The notes under the pieces were generated by a model, which was not told the DNA's origin, did no database searches, and saw only the letters and a program-made list of their open reading frames with translations. The position numbers were made by a program, and so were the translations under genes. From positions 124,001-188,000 of the forward strand of contig JADCBP010000004.1 in the NCBI GenBank assembly GCA_020253445.1: a stretch of DNA of 64,000 bases. The letters run 5' to 3'. Positions 40,151 through 48,638 of this stretch are shown piece after piece; positions within the stretch are counted from its first letter, which is position 1, and every line of letters starts with the position of its first letter. This DNA is from Methylobacterium sp. (GTDB lineage: Bacteria > Pseudomonadota > Alphaproteobacteria > Rhizobiales > Beijerinckiaceae).

Positions 40151-42073
40151 ATGATGACCGCCATCCGCTCCGCTGCTGCCAACTGGCTCGGCCGCGTCGT
40201 CCTCACCGTCGTGATGGGCTTGCTGATCGTTTCCTTCGCGATCTGGGGCATCGGCGACATCTTCCGCGGCGGTTCCACCCGCAATGTCGCGACCGTGGGC
40301 AAGGAAGTGATCTCGGCCGAAGCCTATCGCAACGCCTTCAACACGGAACTGCAGAACCTGCAGCGGCGCATCCGCCGCCCGGTGACGACCGCCGAGGCGC
40401 GCGCTTTCGGGCTTGATCGCGAGATCCTGAACCGCCTGATCGACGAAGCGGCACTCTCGGCCAAAGCCAATCGCCTGGGCCTCGCGCTCGACGAGCAGGG
40501 CGTGAACCGCTCCGTTCTCGAAGCCGAGATCTTCCAGACCGGCGGCCGCTTCGATCGTGAACGCTATCTCTCGCTGCTCCAGCAGAGCGGGCTTTCCGAG
40601 CCTGCCTTCCTGCGCCAGCAGGGCGAATTCCTGCTGCGCCAGCAACTCGTACAGGGCCTTGTGGGTGGCATGACCGCGCCTTCGACCTTCAACGCGGCCC
40701 TGCACCAGTATCGGGAGGAGGAGCGCAGCCTCGAGGTGGTGGCCATCCCCACCGCGAAGGTGCCCGAGCCGGCCGAACCGACGGCGGAAGCGCTCAAGGC
40801 CTTCCACGAGGAGCGCAGGGCGGAATTCCGCACCGTGGAAACCCGGCAGGCGACGGTTCTCACCGTTTCGCCCCAGATTTTCGCGGGCAGCGTGACGTTG
40901 AGCGAGGCAGAACTGCGCGCCTTCTATGATCAGGCGGTGTCGAATGGCCGCTTCGGCTCGCCCGAGCGTCGCCGTGCCCTGCGCGTGCTCTTCGATTCCG
41001 AGGCCGCCGCAAGGGCCGCGGCCGATCGGCTCGCCGGTGGCCTCACTTTCGAGGCGCTGCTGGCCGAGAAGAACCTCAGGGAAGTCGATGTCGATCTTGG
41101 CCTCCAGACCCGCGCGCAAGTGGCGGATGCCGCAACGCGCGACGCGATCTTCTCGCTGCCGGAAGGGGGTGTGAGCGCGCCGATCCGCGACCCGTTCGGC
41201 TTCGTGCTGATCCGCGTGGCGAAGGTCGAGCCCGGCCGGGCGACGCCGTTCGCCGAGGTGCGCGCCGAGGTGGAATTCGATGCCCGGACGCAGAAACTCA
41301 CCACCGACCCGGCCGTGAGGCAAAAGGTGGATGACCTCGTGAAGAAGATCGAGGACCAGCGTATCGCCGGCAAGTCGCTCACCGAAGCCGGGCAGGCGGC
41401 AGGGCTCAGCCCGCTCGTGATCGAGGGTCTGGATCGCAACGGCAATGGCCCCGGTGGCCAGCGCCTGACGGTGCCGGGCGGCACGGAGACGCTGAACGCG
41501 ATCTTTGCCTCCGATATCGGCCTCGACAACGAGGCGCTCCACCTGCGTGACGGCAGCCATGTCTGGTTCGAGGTGAACCGCGTCGATCCCGCGCGCGACA
41601 AGGCCTTCGAGGAGGTCGAGGCGGAGATCCGCACGCGCTATCTGGCCGATCAGAAGTCCCGGGCGATGGGCGAATTCGCGACCGCGCTCGTGAAGCGCAT
41701 CGAGGCTGGCGAGAGCTTCCACTCCGTCGCGGCCGAACTCGGCGCGCCGGTGCAGACTTTCTCGGCCATCCGCCGCACCTCGAATGATCCGGTTCTCGGC
41801 CGCAATGGGGTGGAGCGCGCCTTCGCGGGCGAGATCGGCAAGGTGGCGAGCGCGGTGGCACCGGACGGCATCGGTCGCCTGCTGATCCTGCCGAAGGCAT
41901 CGACCCTGCTGCCCTATGATGCGGCGGCGGATGCCAATTCGGCCTTCTCGCGCCAGCTGGCGCAGGGCATGGCGGATGATGTGTTCCGACAATATGTCGC
42001 GGCTCTGCGCAAGGAAGCCGGCGTATTCATCAACGAGGCGCTACTGGCCCAGACCCTGGGGCAGGCGAACTGA
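40151..42073 (+). CDS. ppiD: Periplasmic peptidylprolyl isomerase D (SurA-N/parvulin type)
   Basis: 640-residue membrane-anchored chaperone at the exit of the Sec translocon. One N-terminal membrane segment (VVLTVVMGLLIVSFAIWGIG, residues 15-35) is followed by a SurA-N-like helical region (to about 190) and a parvulin domain near residues 245-370 (GLTFEALLAEKNL, FGFVLIRVAKVEPG). Two start ATGs are adjacent (40151 and 40154). The stop overlaps trpE as TGATG; the ppiD-trpE coupling is common in alphaproteobacteria although the functions are unrelated. Confidence 0.92.
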   Translation: MMTAIRSAAANWLGRVVLTVVMGLLIVSFAIWGIGDIFRGGSTRNVATVGKEVISAEAYRNAFNTELQNLQRRIRRPVTTAEARAFGLDREILNRLIDEAALSAKANRLGLALDEQGVNRSVLEAEIFQTGGRFDRERYLSLLQQSGLSEPAFLRQQGEFLLRQQLVQGLVGGMTAPSTFNAALHQYREEERSLEVVAIPTAKVPEPAEPTAEALKAFHEERRAEFRTVETRQATVLTVSPQIFAGSVTLSEAELRAFYDQAVSNGRFGSPERRRALRVLFDSEAAARAAADRLAGGLTFEALLAEKNLREVDVDLGLQTRAQVADAATRDAIFSLPEGGVSAPIRDPFGFVLIRVAKVEPGRATPFAEVRAEVEFDARTQKLTTDPAVRQKVDDLVKKIEDQRIAGKSLTEAGQAAGLSPLVIEGLDRNGNGPGGQRLTVPGGTETLNAIFASDIGLDNEALHLRDGSHVWFEVNRVDPARDKAFEEVEAEIRTRYLADQKSRAMGEFATALVKRIEAGESFHSVAAELGAPVQTFSAIRRTSNDPVLGRNGVERAFAGEIGKVASAVAPDGIGRLLILPKASTLLPYDAAADANSAFSRQLAQGMADDVFRQYVAALRKEAGVFINEALLAQTLGQAN

Positions 42074-43602
42074 TGGAGGCTGCGCAGGATTTCGAGACGT
42101 TCGAGCGCCTGTATCGGGCGGGCCAGCCCCAATGCGTGGCGTTGCGGCTGGTTTCGGACCTCGAAACGCCTGTATCGACCTATCTCAAGCTGAAATCCCA
42201 TGCAGGCGAGCATCCCTCGTTCCTGCTCGAATCCGTGGAAGGTGGCGCCACCAAGGGCCGGCACTCGATCATCGGCCTCCTGCCGGATCTGGTCTGGCGC
42301 TGCCGCAACGGCACGAGCGAAATCTCCCGCAACGGCTCGGAATTCGCGGCCATGCCGGGCAAGCCGCTGGAAGCCTTGCGCGCCGTTCTGGCAGAGAGCC
42401 GCATTCCCGGCCTCGAGCATCTCCCGCCCATGGCGAGCGGCGTTTTCGGCTTCATGGGCTATGACATGGTGCGCGAGATGGAGCGCCTCGCGCCCGCGAA
42501 GCCCGACCAGATCGGTGTCCCCGACGCACTGATGATCCGCCCGACGGTCGTGCTGATCTTCGACAATGTGAAGGACGAGCTTGTGCTGGTGACGCCGGTT
42601 TTCCCGAAATCGGCAACACCGCCAGCCGCGGCCCATGAATCGGCGCTGGCCCGTCTTCATGACGTGCTCGCCCGGCTCGGTGAGCCCCTGCCGCATGGCG
42701 GTGATGCGGGCGACCTGCTTGCGCGCATTCCCGAGGCGCAATCCAACACCACGCCTGCGGAATTCCACGCGATGGTCGCCAGGGCCAAGGACTACATTCT
42801 CGCGGGCGATATCTTCCAGGTCGTGCTCTCGCAGCGCTTTTCCGCGCCTTTCGATCTCGATGCCTTTTCGCTCTATCGCGCCGTGCGCCGCGTGAACCCC
42901 TCGCCCTATCTCTGCTATCTCGATTTCCAGGATTTCCAGATCGTCTGTTCGAGCCCGGAAATCCTCGTGAAGGTGGTGGATGGGCCGGAGAAGAAAAAGG
43001 TGGTGACGATCCGCCCCATCGCCGGCACCCGCAGGCGGGGCGCCACCCCGGCCGAGGACATGGCGCTGGAGAAGGAACTTCTCGCCGACCCCAAGGAGCG
43101 CGCGGAGCATCTCATGCTGCTCGATCTCGGTCGCAATGATGTGGGCCGGGTCGCGGAGATCGGCTCGGTGGAAGTGACGGATTCCTTCTTCGTCGAGCGC
43201 TACAGCCAGGTGATGCACATCGTCTCGAATGTCGAGGGGCGGCTCGATCGGGCGAGATACGATATCCTCGATGCGCTGGCGGCGGGTTTCCCGGCCGGCA
43301 CGACCTCCGGCGCGCCGAAGATCCGCGCGATGGAGATCATCGACGAACTCGAGAAGGACAAGCGCGGGACCTATGCCGGCACGATCGGCTATTTCGGCGC
43401 GGATGGCGCGATGGATACCTGCATCATGCTGCGCACGGCGCTGGTGAAGGACGGCATGATGCATGTGCAGGCCGGCGCCGGCATCGTGCATGACTCAGTG
43501 CCTGCTTCCGAACAGGCGGAATGCGAGAACAAGGCCAAGGCCCTGTTCCGCGCGGCGGAGGAAGCGGTGCGATTTGCATCCCGCGGCAAACGCGGGCAAT
43601 GA
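42073..43602 (+). CDS. trpE: Anthranilate synthase component I
   Basis: Makes anthranilate from chorismate with ammonia supplied by TrpG. It is 509 residues. The tryptophan feedback-site motif LLES appears near residue 53 in FLLESVEGG; the catalytic chorismate-binding part includes IRPIAGTRRRGATP, LLDLGRNDVGRV and GAPKIRAMEIIDELE. The ATG overlaps the ppiD stop as TGATG, so translation is coupled. No TrpL leader peptide is possible in this position, so any tryptophan attenuation would have to be elsewhere. Confidence 0.96.
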   Translation: MEAAQDFETFERLYRAGQPQCVALRLVSDLETPVSTYLKLKSHAGEHPSFLLESVEGGATKGRHSIIGLLPDLVWRCRNGTSEISRNGSEFAAMPGKPLEALRAVLAESRIPGLEHLPPMASGVFGFMGYDMVREMERLAPAKPDQIGVPDALMIRPTVVLIFDNVKDELVLVTPVFPKSATPPAAAHESALARLHDVLARLGEPLPHGGDAGDLLARIPEAQSNTTPAEFHAMVARAKDYILAGDIFQVVLSQRFSAPFDLDAFSLYRAVRRVNPSPYLCYLDFQDFQIVCSSPEILVKVVDGPEKKKVVTIRPIAGTRRRGATPAEDMALEKELLADPKERAEHLMLLDLGRNDVGRVAEIGSVEVTDSFFVERYSQVMHIVSNVEGRLDRARYDILDALAAGFPAGTTSGAPKIRAMEIIDELEKDKRGTYAGTIGYFGADGAMDTCIMLRTALVKDGMMHVQAGAGIVHDSVPASEQAECENKAKALFRAAEEAVRFASRGKRGQ

Positions 43603-43621
43603 TCGGCAGATGGAGCCCCCC

Positions 43622-44218
43622 ATGCGCATCGCGTTGATCGACAATTACGACAGCTTCACCTTCAACGTCGTGCACGCGCTCGGACGCGAGGGCGCAAAGG
43701 TCGAGGTTTTTCGCAATGATGCCATGAGCGCGGAGGAACTCCTTGCGCTGGGCCATGAGGCGATTGTCATCTCCCCCGGCCCCTGCACGCCTTCGGAAGC
43801 AGGGATTTCGGTTGAGACCATCGAGAAGGCCAATGGCAAGGTGCCGCTGCTTGGCGTCTGCCTCGGTCATCAGGCGATCGGGCAGGCCTTCGGCGGGAAT
43901 GTCATCCGCGCCTATCCCGTGCACGGCAAGGTTTCGACGATCACGCATGATGGCAGGGGCCTGTTCCGCGGCATGAACCAGGGCCTCACGGTCACGCGCT
44001 ATCATTCGCTGGTGGTGGAGCGCGCGAGCTTCCCCGCCTGCCTCGTGCCCACGGCCGAGAGCGAGGATGGCCTCGTGATGGCGCTCCAGCATCGCGATTG
44101 CCCGACCTTCGGCGTCCAGTTCCACCCCGAGAGCATCGCGACCGAGGGCGGGCAGCAGATTTTCCGCAATTTCCTGGATATGGCGCGTGAATTCCGCGCG
44201 CATCGCCAGGCCGCGTGA
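43622..44218 (+). CDS. trpG: Anthranilate synthase component II, glutamine amidotransferase
   Basis: 198-residue class I amidotransferase. It begins [20 protein letters not shown], with an oxyanion loop [13 protein letters not shown], the nucleophile Cys in [16 protein letters not shown] near residue 80, and His-Glu in [12 protein letters not shown] near 170. The start at 43622 is set by homology; ATG 43610 would add four residues. It lies 19 bases after trpE. The stop overlaps an in-frame GTG of trpD. Confidence 0.96.
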   Translation: MRIALIDNYDSFTFNVVHALGREGAKVEVFRNDAMSAEELLALGHEAIVISPGPCTPSEAGISVETIEKANGKVPLLGVCLGHQAIGQAFGGNVIRAYPVHGKVSTITHDGRGLFRGMNQGLTVTRYHSLVVERASFPACLVPTAESEDGLVMALQHRDCPTFGVQFHPESIATEGGQQIFRNFLDMAREFRAHRQAA

Positions 44219-44229
44219 CGAGTATCCCG

Positions 44230-45243
44230 ATGGAAGCCTTCAAGCCCCTGATCGCCAAGGCAGCCGCCGGCCTGCCCCTCTCCCGCGAGGAAGCCTCGCT
44301 CGCCTTCGCGCAGATGCTCTCGGGCGAGGTGACGCCGGCGCAGATGGCAGGCTTCCTGATGGCCTTGCGTGTTCGCGGCGAAAGCGTCGAGGAAATCACC
44401 GGCGCGGTGAGTGCCATGCGCGACCGCATGGTGAGGGTCGAGGCCCCGGCCGGCGCGATCGACGTGGTGGGCACGGGCGGCGATGCCTCGGGCTCGTGGA
44501 ATGTCTCGACGCTCGCCGGGTTGATCGTCGCGGCCTGCGGCGTGCCGGTCGCCAAGCATGGCAACCGCGCGGCCTCCTCGAAATCCGGCGCGGCGGATGT
44601 GCTTCAGGCGCTGGGTGTGAAGATCGGGCAATCCCCGGATATCGTGGCGAAAATCCTCACGGAAACCGGCTTTGCCTTCATGCTCGCGCCGGCGCATCAC
44701 CCCGCCATGCGCAATGTCGCGCCGGTGCGCACCGAACTCGGCACGCGCACGATGTTCAACATCCTCGGCCCGCTCTCGAACCCCGCGGGCGTGAAGCGCA
44801 TCCTGCTCGGCGTGTTCTCCGCGAGCTGGCTGGAGCCCATCGCCGAGACCCTTCGCGATCTCGGCACCGAGCGCGCCTGGATCGTCCATGGTTCGGATGG
44901 CCTCGACGAGATGACCACCACCGGCCCGACCCATGTGGTGGAACTCGCGAATGGCCGGCTTCGTCGCTTCGAGGTCACGCCCGAGGAAGCGGGACTTCCC
45001 CGCTCCGAGCCCGAGGCGCTGAAGGGCGGCGAGCCCGGCCGGAACGCGGCGGCTTTGCGCGATGTCGTCTCCGGCAAGCCCGGGGCTTATCGCGATATCG
45101 CGATTTTCAACGCGGCGGGCGTTCTGGTGGTGGCGGGCAAGGCCGCGACCCTGAAGGACGGTGCCGGGATGGCCGCCGAGGCGATCGATTCCGGCAAGGT
45201 CTCCGCCCTGCTCGACCGCGTGATCGCGGTTTCGAACGCGTGA
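44230..45243 (+). CDS. trpD: Anthranilate phosphoribosyltransferase
   Basis: Joins anthranilate to phosphoribosyl pyrophosphate. It is 337 residues with the PRPP-binding [19 protein letters not shown] near residue 80, [17 protein letters not shown] and [14 protein letters not shown] 44230 gives the usual family length; a GTG at 44215 overlapping the trpG stop would add five residues. An 11-bp tandem array begins seven bases after the stop and runs into the trpC start. Confidence 0.95.
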   Translation: MEAFKPLIAKAAAGLPLSREEASLAFAQMLSGEVTPAQMAGFLMALRVRGESVEEITGAVSAMRDRMVRVEAPAGAIDVVGTGGDASGSWNVSTLAGLIVAACGVPVAKHGNRAASSKSGAADVLQALGVKIGQSPDIVAKILTETGFAFMLAPAHHPAMRNVAPVRTELGTRTMFNILGPLSNPAGVKRILLGVFSASWLEPIAETLRDLGTERAWIVHGSDGLDEMTTTGPTHVVELANGRLRRFEVTPEEAGLPRSEPEALKGGEPGRNAAALRDVVSGKPGAYRDIAIFNAAGVLVVAGKAATLKDGAGMAAEAIDSGKVSALLDRVIAVSNA

Positions 45244-45249
45244 GGGTCG

Positions 45250-45326
45250 CCAGAAGCACGCAAGAAGCGCCCAAGAAGTGTCAGATGAGGGGCACATGAG
45301 GGGCACATGAGGGGCATATGAGCGAC
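45250..45326 (+). repeat. 11-bp tandem array containing the trpC start codon
   Basis: Seven 11-bp units in exact register start at 45250, 45261, 45272, 45283, 45294, 45305 and 45316. The first three read like CCAAGAAGCGC variants, and the last four ACATGAGGGGC or close variants. From 45285 each unit carries its own ATG and GAGGGG. The reading frames from ATGs at 45285, 45296 and 45307 encode MRGT, MRGT and MRGI, and each stop overlaps the next ATG as ATGA. The last one ends on the trpC start at 45318. Confidence 0.93.
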
Positions 45327-46130
45327 ATTCTCCGCACCATCGAGGCGACGAAGCGCGAGGAAATCGCCGCCGCCAGGGCGCGCCTTCCGCTGGCGGAGCT
45401 TCGCGCCCGCGCCGAGAAGAAGCGTGCTCCGCGCGGGTTTCTCGCGGCTCTGGAAAAGAAGGTTCGGGCGGGGCAATTCGCGCTCATCGCCGAGATCAAG
45501 AAAGCGAGCCCCTCCAAGGGCCTGATCCGCGCGGATTTCGATCCGCCGGCCCTGGCGCGCGCCTATGAAGCCGGCGGCGCGGCCTGCCTCTCGATCCTTA
45601 CGGACCGGAAATATTTCAAGGGTGCCGCGAGCCACCTCACCTCGGCGCGCGCGGCGGTGAGCCTGCCCGTGATCCGCAAGGATTTCCTGATCGACCCCTA
45701 TCAGGTGTTCGAGGCCCGCGCGATGGGCGCGGATTGCATCCTGGTGATCATGGCGAGCGTCGATGACGCGCTCGCGGCCGATCTCGTCGCCACGGCCTCG
45801 GCGCTCGGCATGGACAGCCTCATCGAGGTGCATGACGAGACCGAACTGTCGCGCGCGCTCAGGCTGCCCTCGCCTCTTCTCGGCATCAACAACCGCGACC
45901 TGAAGACCTTCCATGTCGATCTCGCGGTTTCCGAGCGGCTGGCGAAGCGCGTTCCGAAGGACAGGCTGCTCGTGGGCGAAAGCGGCATCTTCACGCAGGC
46001 GGATTGCCAGCGCCTTCGGGAAAGCGGCATCTCGACCTTCCTGGTGGGCGAAAGCCTGATGCGGCAGGCGGATGTGGAAGCCGCGACGCGCACGCTTCTC
46101 GGCCTGAAGCCTGCCCTGAAGGTCGCGTGA
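45318..46130 (+). CDS. trpC: Indole-3-glycerol phosphate synthase
   Basis: Fourth step of tryptophan synthesis from chorismate. It is 270 residues: TIM barrel with [21 protein letters not shown] near residue 55, [43 protein letters not shown] (in parts), [15 protein letters not shown] and the phosphate-binding VGESGIFT. The start codon is the last unit of an 11-bp tandem array. Its stop overlaps the moaC ATG as TGATG. Confidence 0.96.
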   Translation: MSDILRTIEATKREEIAAARARLPLAELRARAEKKRAPRGFLAALEKKVRAGQFALIAEIKKASPSKGLIRADFDPPALARAYEAGGAACLSILTDRKYFKGAASHLTSARAAVSLPVIRKDFLIDPYQVFEARAMGADCILVIMASVDDALAADLVATASALGMDSLIEVHDETELSRALRLPSPLLGINNRDLKTFHVDLAVSERLAKRVPKDRLLVGESGIFTQADCQRLRESGISTFLVGESLMRQADVEAATRTLLGLKPALKVA

Positions 46131-46615
46131 TGAGCAAGCTCACGCATCTCGATGCTTCCGGCGCAGCCCATATGGTCGATGTGGGCGAGAAAGCCTTGAC
46201 CTCGCGCGAGGCCGTGGCCGAAGGCCGCGTGGTGATGGCGCCGGAAACCCTGGCGCTCATCCGCGATGGCCTTGCGAAAAAGGGGGATGTCATCGCCACC
46301 GCGCGCATCGCCGGCATCATGGCCGCGAAGAAGACGCATGAACTCATTCCGCTCTGCCATCCGCTGCTGCTCACGAAGGTTTCGCTCGATATCGAGGCCG
46401 ATGCGAGCCTGCCCGGCCTCGTCGTACGCGGGCGCGCGCGCGTCACCGGCCAGACCGGCGTCGAAATGGAAGCGCTGACCGCCGTCTCCGTCGCCTGCCT
46501 CACGATCTACGACATGGCGAAGGCGGTTGATCGCGGCATGCGCATCGAGGGCATCCGCCTGCTCGAGAAGCGCGGCGGCAAGAGCGGCGACTGGGTCGCC
46601 GATCCGAGCGGCTGA
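46130..46615 (+). CDS. moaC: Cyclic pyranopterin monophosphate synthase
   Basis: Second enzyme of molybdenum-cofactor synthesis, acting after MoaA. It is 161 residues, with [33 protein letters not shown] and [20 protein letters not shown]. Translation is probably coupled at both ends by TGATG overlaps with trpC and moeA. trpC-moaC-moeA is a conserved alphaproteobacterial order. Confidence 0.96.
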   Translation: MSKLTHLDASGAAHMVDVGEKALTSREAVAEGRVVMAPETLALIRDGLAKKGDVIATARIAGIMAAKKTHELIPLCHPLLLTKVSLDIEADASLPGLVVRGRARVTGQTGVEMEALTAVSVACLTIYDMAKAVDRGMRIEGIRLLEKRGGKSGDWVADPSG

Positions 46616-47838
46616 TGGGCGGCGACACCCCGCTTCTGCCGGTGGCGCAAGCGCTTGCGCGCCTGCTTGCGCGAGCGGAAGCCTTGCCGAAACAGGCCGA
46701 AACCGTGCCGATCATCCGCGCCGCGGGTCGCGTCCTGGCGGCGGATCTCGTGGCCACGCGCACGCAACCCCCTTTCGCCATGTCCGCGATGGATGGCTAT
46801 GCCCTGCGCGCGGAGGATTGCAGGCCCGGCAAACCCTTGCGTCTCCTGGGCGAAAGTGCTGCCGGCCACCCCTTCGAGGGCAGGCTCGAACCCGGTGCCG
46901 CCATCCGCATCTTCACGGGCGCTAAGCTTCCAGACGGTGCCGATTCGGTGCTGATCCAGGAGGATGCGCGCGCGGAGGGTGGGTTCGTGACGCCGGAGAG
47001 CCCTGCGAGACCCGGCGGTTTCATCCGCCGCGCCGGGCGTGATTTCACCGCCGGCGAGACCGGTCTTTCCGCCGGAACGCGGCTCTCCCCGGCGCATATC
47101 GCGCTGGCCGCGGCCATGAACCACGCTTGCGTGCCGGTCTATCGCCAGCCGCGCATTGCTCTTCTGGCCACGGGCGATGAACTCGCCCTGCCCGGCCCGG
47201 ATGTGCCGCTCGCAGCCACCATTGCCTCGAATCTCATCGGCCTTTCCGCGCTGGTGGAGGCGCGGGGCGGCGTGGTGCTCGATCTCGGAATCGCCCGCGA
47301 CACGCCGGAAAGCCTGAACACCGCGATGGATCGTGCGATGGCCGAAGGGGCCGATCTGCTGGTGACCATCGGCGGCGCATCCGTGGGCGACCGCGATCTC
47401 GTGCGCCCCGTCCTGACGGCGCGTGGCGCGGTGCTTGATTTCTACCGCATCGCCATGCGGCCGGGAAAGCCGCTGAATTTTGGCAGCCTCGGCGCCATGC
47501 TCTATCTCGGCCTGCCGGGAAATCCGGTCTCCGCCCTGGTTTGCGGCACATTGTTCCTGGCGCCACTCGTGCTGGCGATGCAGGCCGATGCGCAAGCGGG
47601 CGCGGATCGCACCCGGACGGCGCTGCTCGGCCGTGACCTTCCCGAGAATGATCGGCGTGAGGATTATCTGCGCGCCAGCCTCTCGATTGATGCCACTGGC
47701 ATGCCGGTCGCCACGCCCTTCGCGGATCAGGATTCATCGCTGCTCTCGGTGCTGGCGCGAGCCGGGGCGCTGGTGATCCGCGCGCCGGGCGCGGCCGCCG
47801 CGACCGCCGGCGAAACCTGCCGCATCCTGTATCTTTAA
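46615..47838 (+). CDS. moeA: Molybdopterin molybdenumtransferase
   Basis: Inserts molybdate into adenylated molybdopterin. It is 407 residues: PFAMSAMDGYALRAED near residue 55, the FTGAKLPDGADSVLIQED segment, the MoeA fold with ITIGGASVGDRDLVRPVL near 260, MRPGKPLNFG and LGLPGNPVSALVCG. It overlaps the moaC stop by one base. MoaA, MoaB and MoeB are not in the window. Confidence 0.95.
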   Translation: MGGDTPLLPVAQALARLLARAEALPKQAETVPIIRAAGRVLAADLVATRTQPPFAMSAMDGYALRAEDCRPGKPLRLLGESAAGHPFEGRLEPGAAIRIFTGAKLPDGADSVLIQEDARAEGGFVTPESPARPGGFIRRAGRDFTAGETGLSAGTRLSPAHIALAAAMNHACVPVYRQPRIALLATGDELALPGPDVPLAATIASNLIGLSALVEARGGVVLDLGIARDTPESLNTAMDRAMAEGADLLVTIGGASVGDRDLVRPVLTARGAVLDFYRIAMRPGKPLNFGSLGAMLYLGLPGNPVSALVCGTLFLAPLVLAMQADAQAGADRTRTALLGRDLPENDRREDYLRASLSIDATGMPVATPFADQDSSLLSVLARAGALVIRAPGAAAATAGETCRILYL

Positions 47839-47852
47839 TCCCGCGCCAGAAC

Positions 47853-47878
47853 GAACGCTTGCGGAACACAAGCCGAAC
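47853..47878 (+). promoter_or_regulatory. Double LexA operator upstream of lexA
   Basis: Three GAAC half-sites start at 47853, 47864 and 47875, each separated by exactly seven bases, making two overlapping GAAC-N7-GAAC boxes, the alphaproteobacterial LexA target. A fourth GAAC lies at 47849 out of register. The site is 62-87 bp upstream of the lexA start and implies autoregulation. Confidence 0.9.
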
Positions 47879-47939
47879 ATGGTAAAGATGTTCAGGATTT
47901 GTTTTGGCCGAGTCGGGGCCGCAGGCGGGGTTCGGGGAC

Positions 47940-48638
47940 ATGCTCACACGCAAGCAGATGGAATTGCTGCGCTTCATTCACGAGCGCCTTCAGGAGAACG
48001 GGGTTCCCCCCTCCTTTGATGAAATGAAGGAAGCTCTGGACCTGAAATCCAAATCCGGCATCCATCGGCTCATTCTCGCGCTGGAGGAGCGTGGCTTCAT
48101 CCGTCGCCTGCCGAACCGTGCCCGCGCGCTGGAGGTCATCCGCTTGCCGGATGTTCAGACACCCCGGCCCGGTCGCCAGCGTTTCGCGCCGAGCGTCATC
48201 GAAGGGGATCTCGGCAAGGTGCGCGCGCTCGCGCCGACCGAACCGGAGACGCAGCGCCCGGTTGCCATTCCCATCATGGGCCGCATCGCGGCGGGCACAC
48301 CGATCTCCGCAATCCAGAACCGCGCCTCAACCATTGATGTCTCGCCCGAGTTCCTCAGCCATGGTGAGCATTTCGCGCTGGAAGTGCGCGGCGATTCGAT
48401 GATCGAGGCGGGCATCTTCGATGGCGATCTGGTGATCATCCGCAAACAGGAAAGCGCCAATACGGGTGATATCGTCGTTGCGCTGATCGACGACGAGGAG
48501 GCCACTCTGAAACGGATGCGCCGCAAGGGCGCTTCGATTGCGCTGGAAGCCGCCAATCCGAACTACGAAACCCGCATTTTCGGGCCAGATCGCGTGCGCG
48601 TGCAAGGACGTCTGGTCAGCCTCATCCGCCGTTATTGA
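47940..48638 (+). CDS. lexA: LexA repressor
   Basis: SOS repressor that cleaves itself when RecA is activated. It is 232 residues: winged helix at the N-terminus ([20 protein letters not shown], then [18 protein letters not shown]), a cleavage site Ala-Gly in GRIAAGTPI, the catalytic Ser153 in [15 protein letters not shown] and Lys191 in EATLKRMRR. The ATG at 47940 starts the family sequence; the frame opens 12 codons earlier. The 3' end overlaps the comEC stop on the other strand by seven bases. Confidence 0.96.
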   Translation: MLTRKQMELLRFIHERLQENGVPPSFDEMKEALDLKSKSGIHRLILALEERGFIRRLPNRARALEVIRLPDVQTPRPGRQRFAPSVIEGDLGKVRALAPTEPETQRPVAIPIMGRIAAGTPISAIQNRASTIDVSPEFLSHGEHFALEVRGDSMIEAGIFDGDLVIIRKQESANTGDIVVALIDDEEATLKRMRRKGASIALEAANPNYETRIFGPDRVRVQGRLVSLIRRY

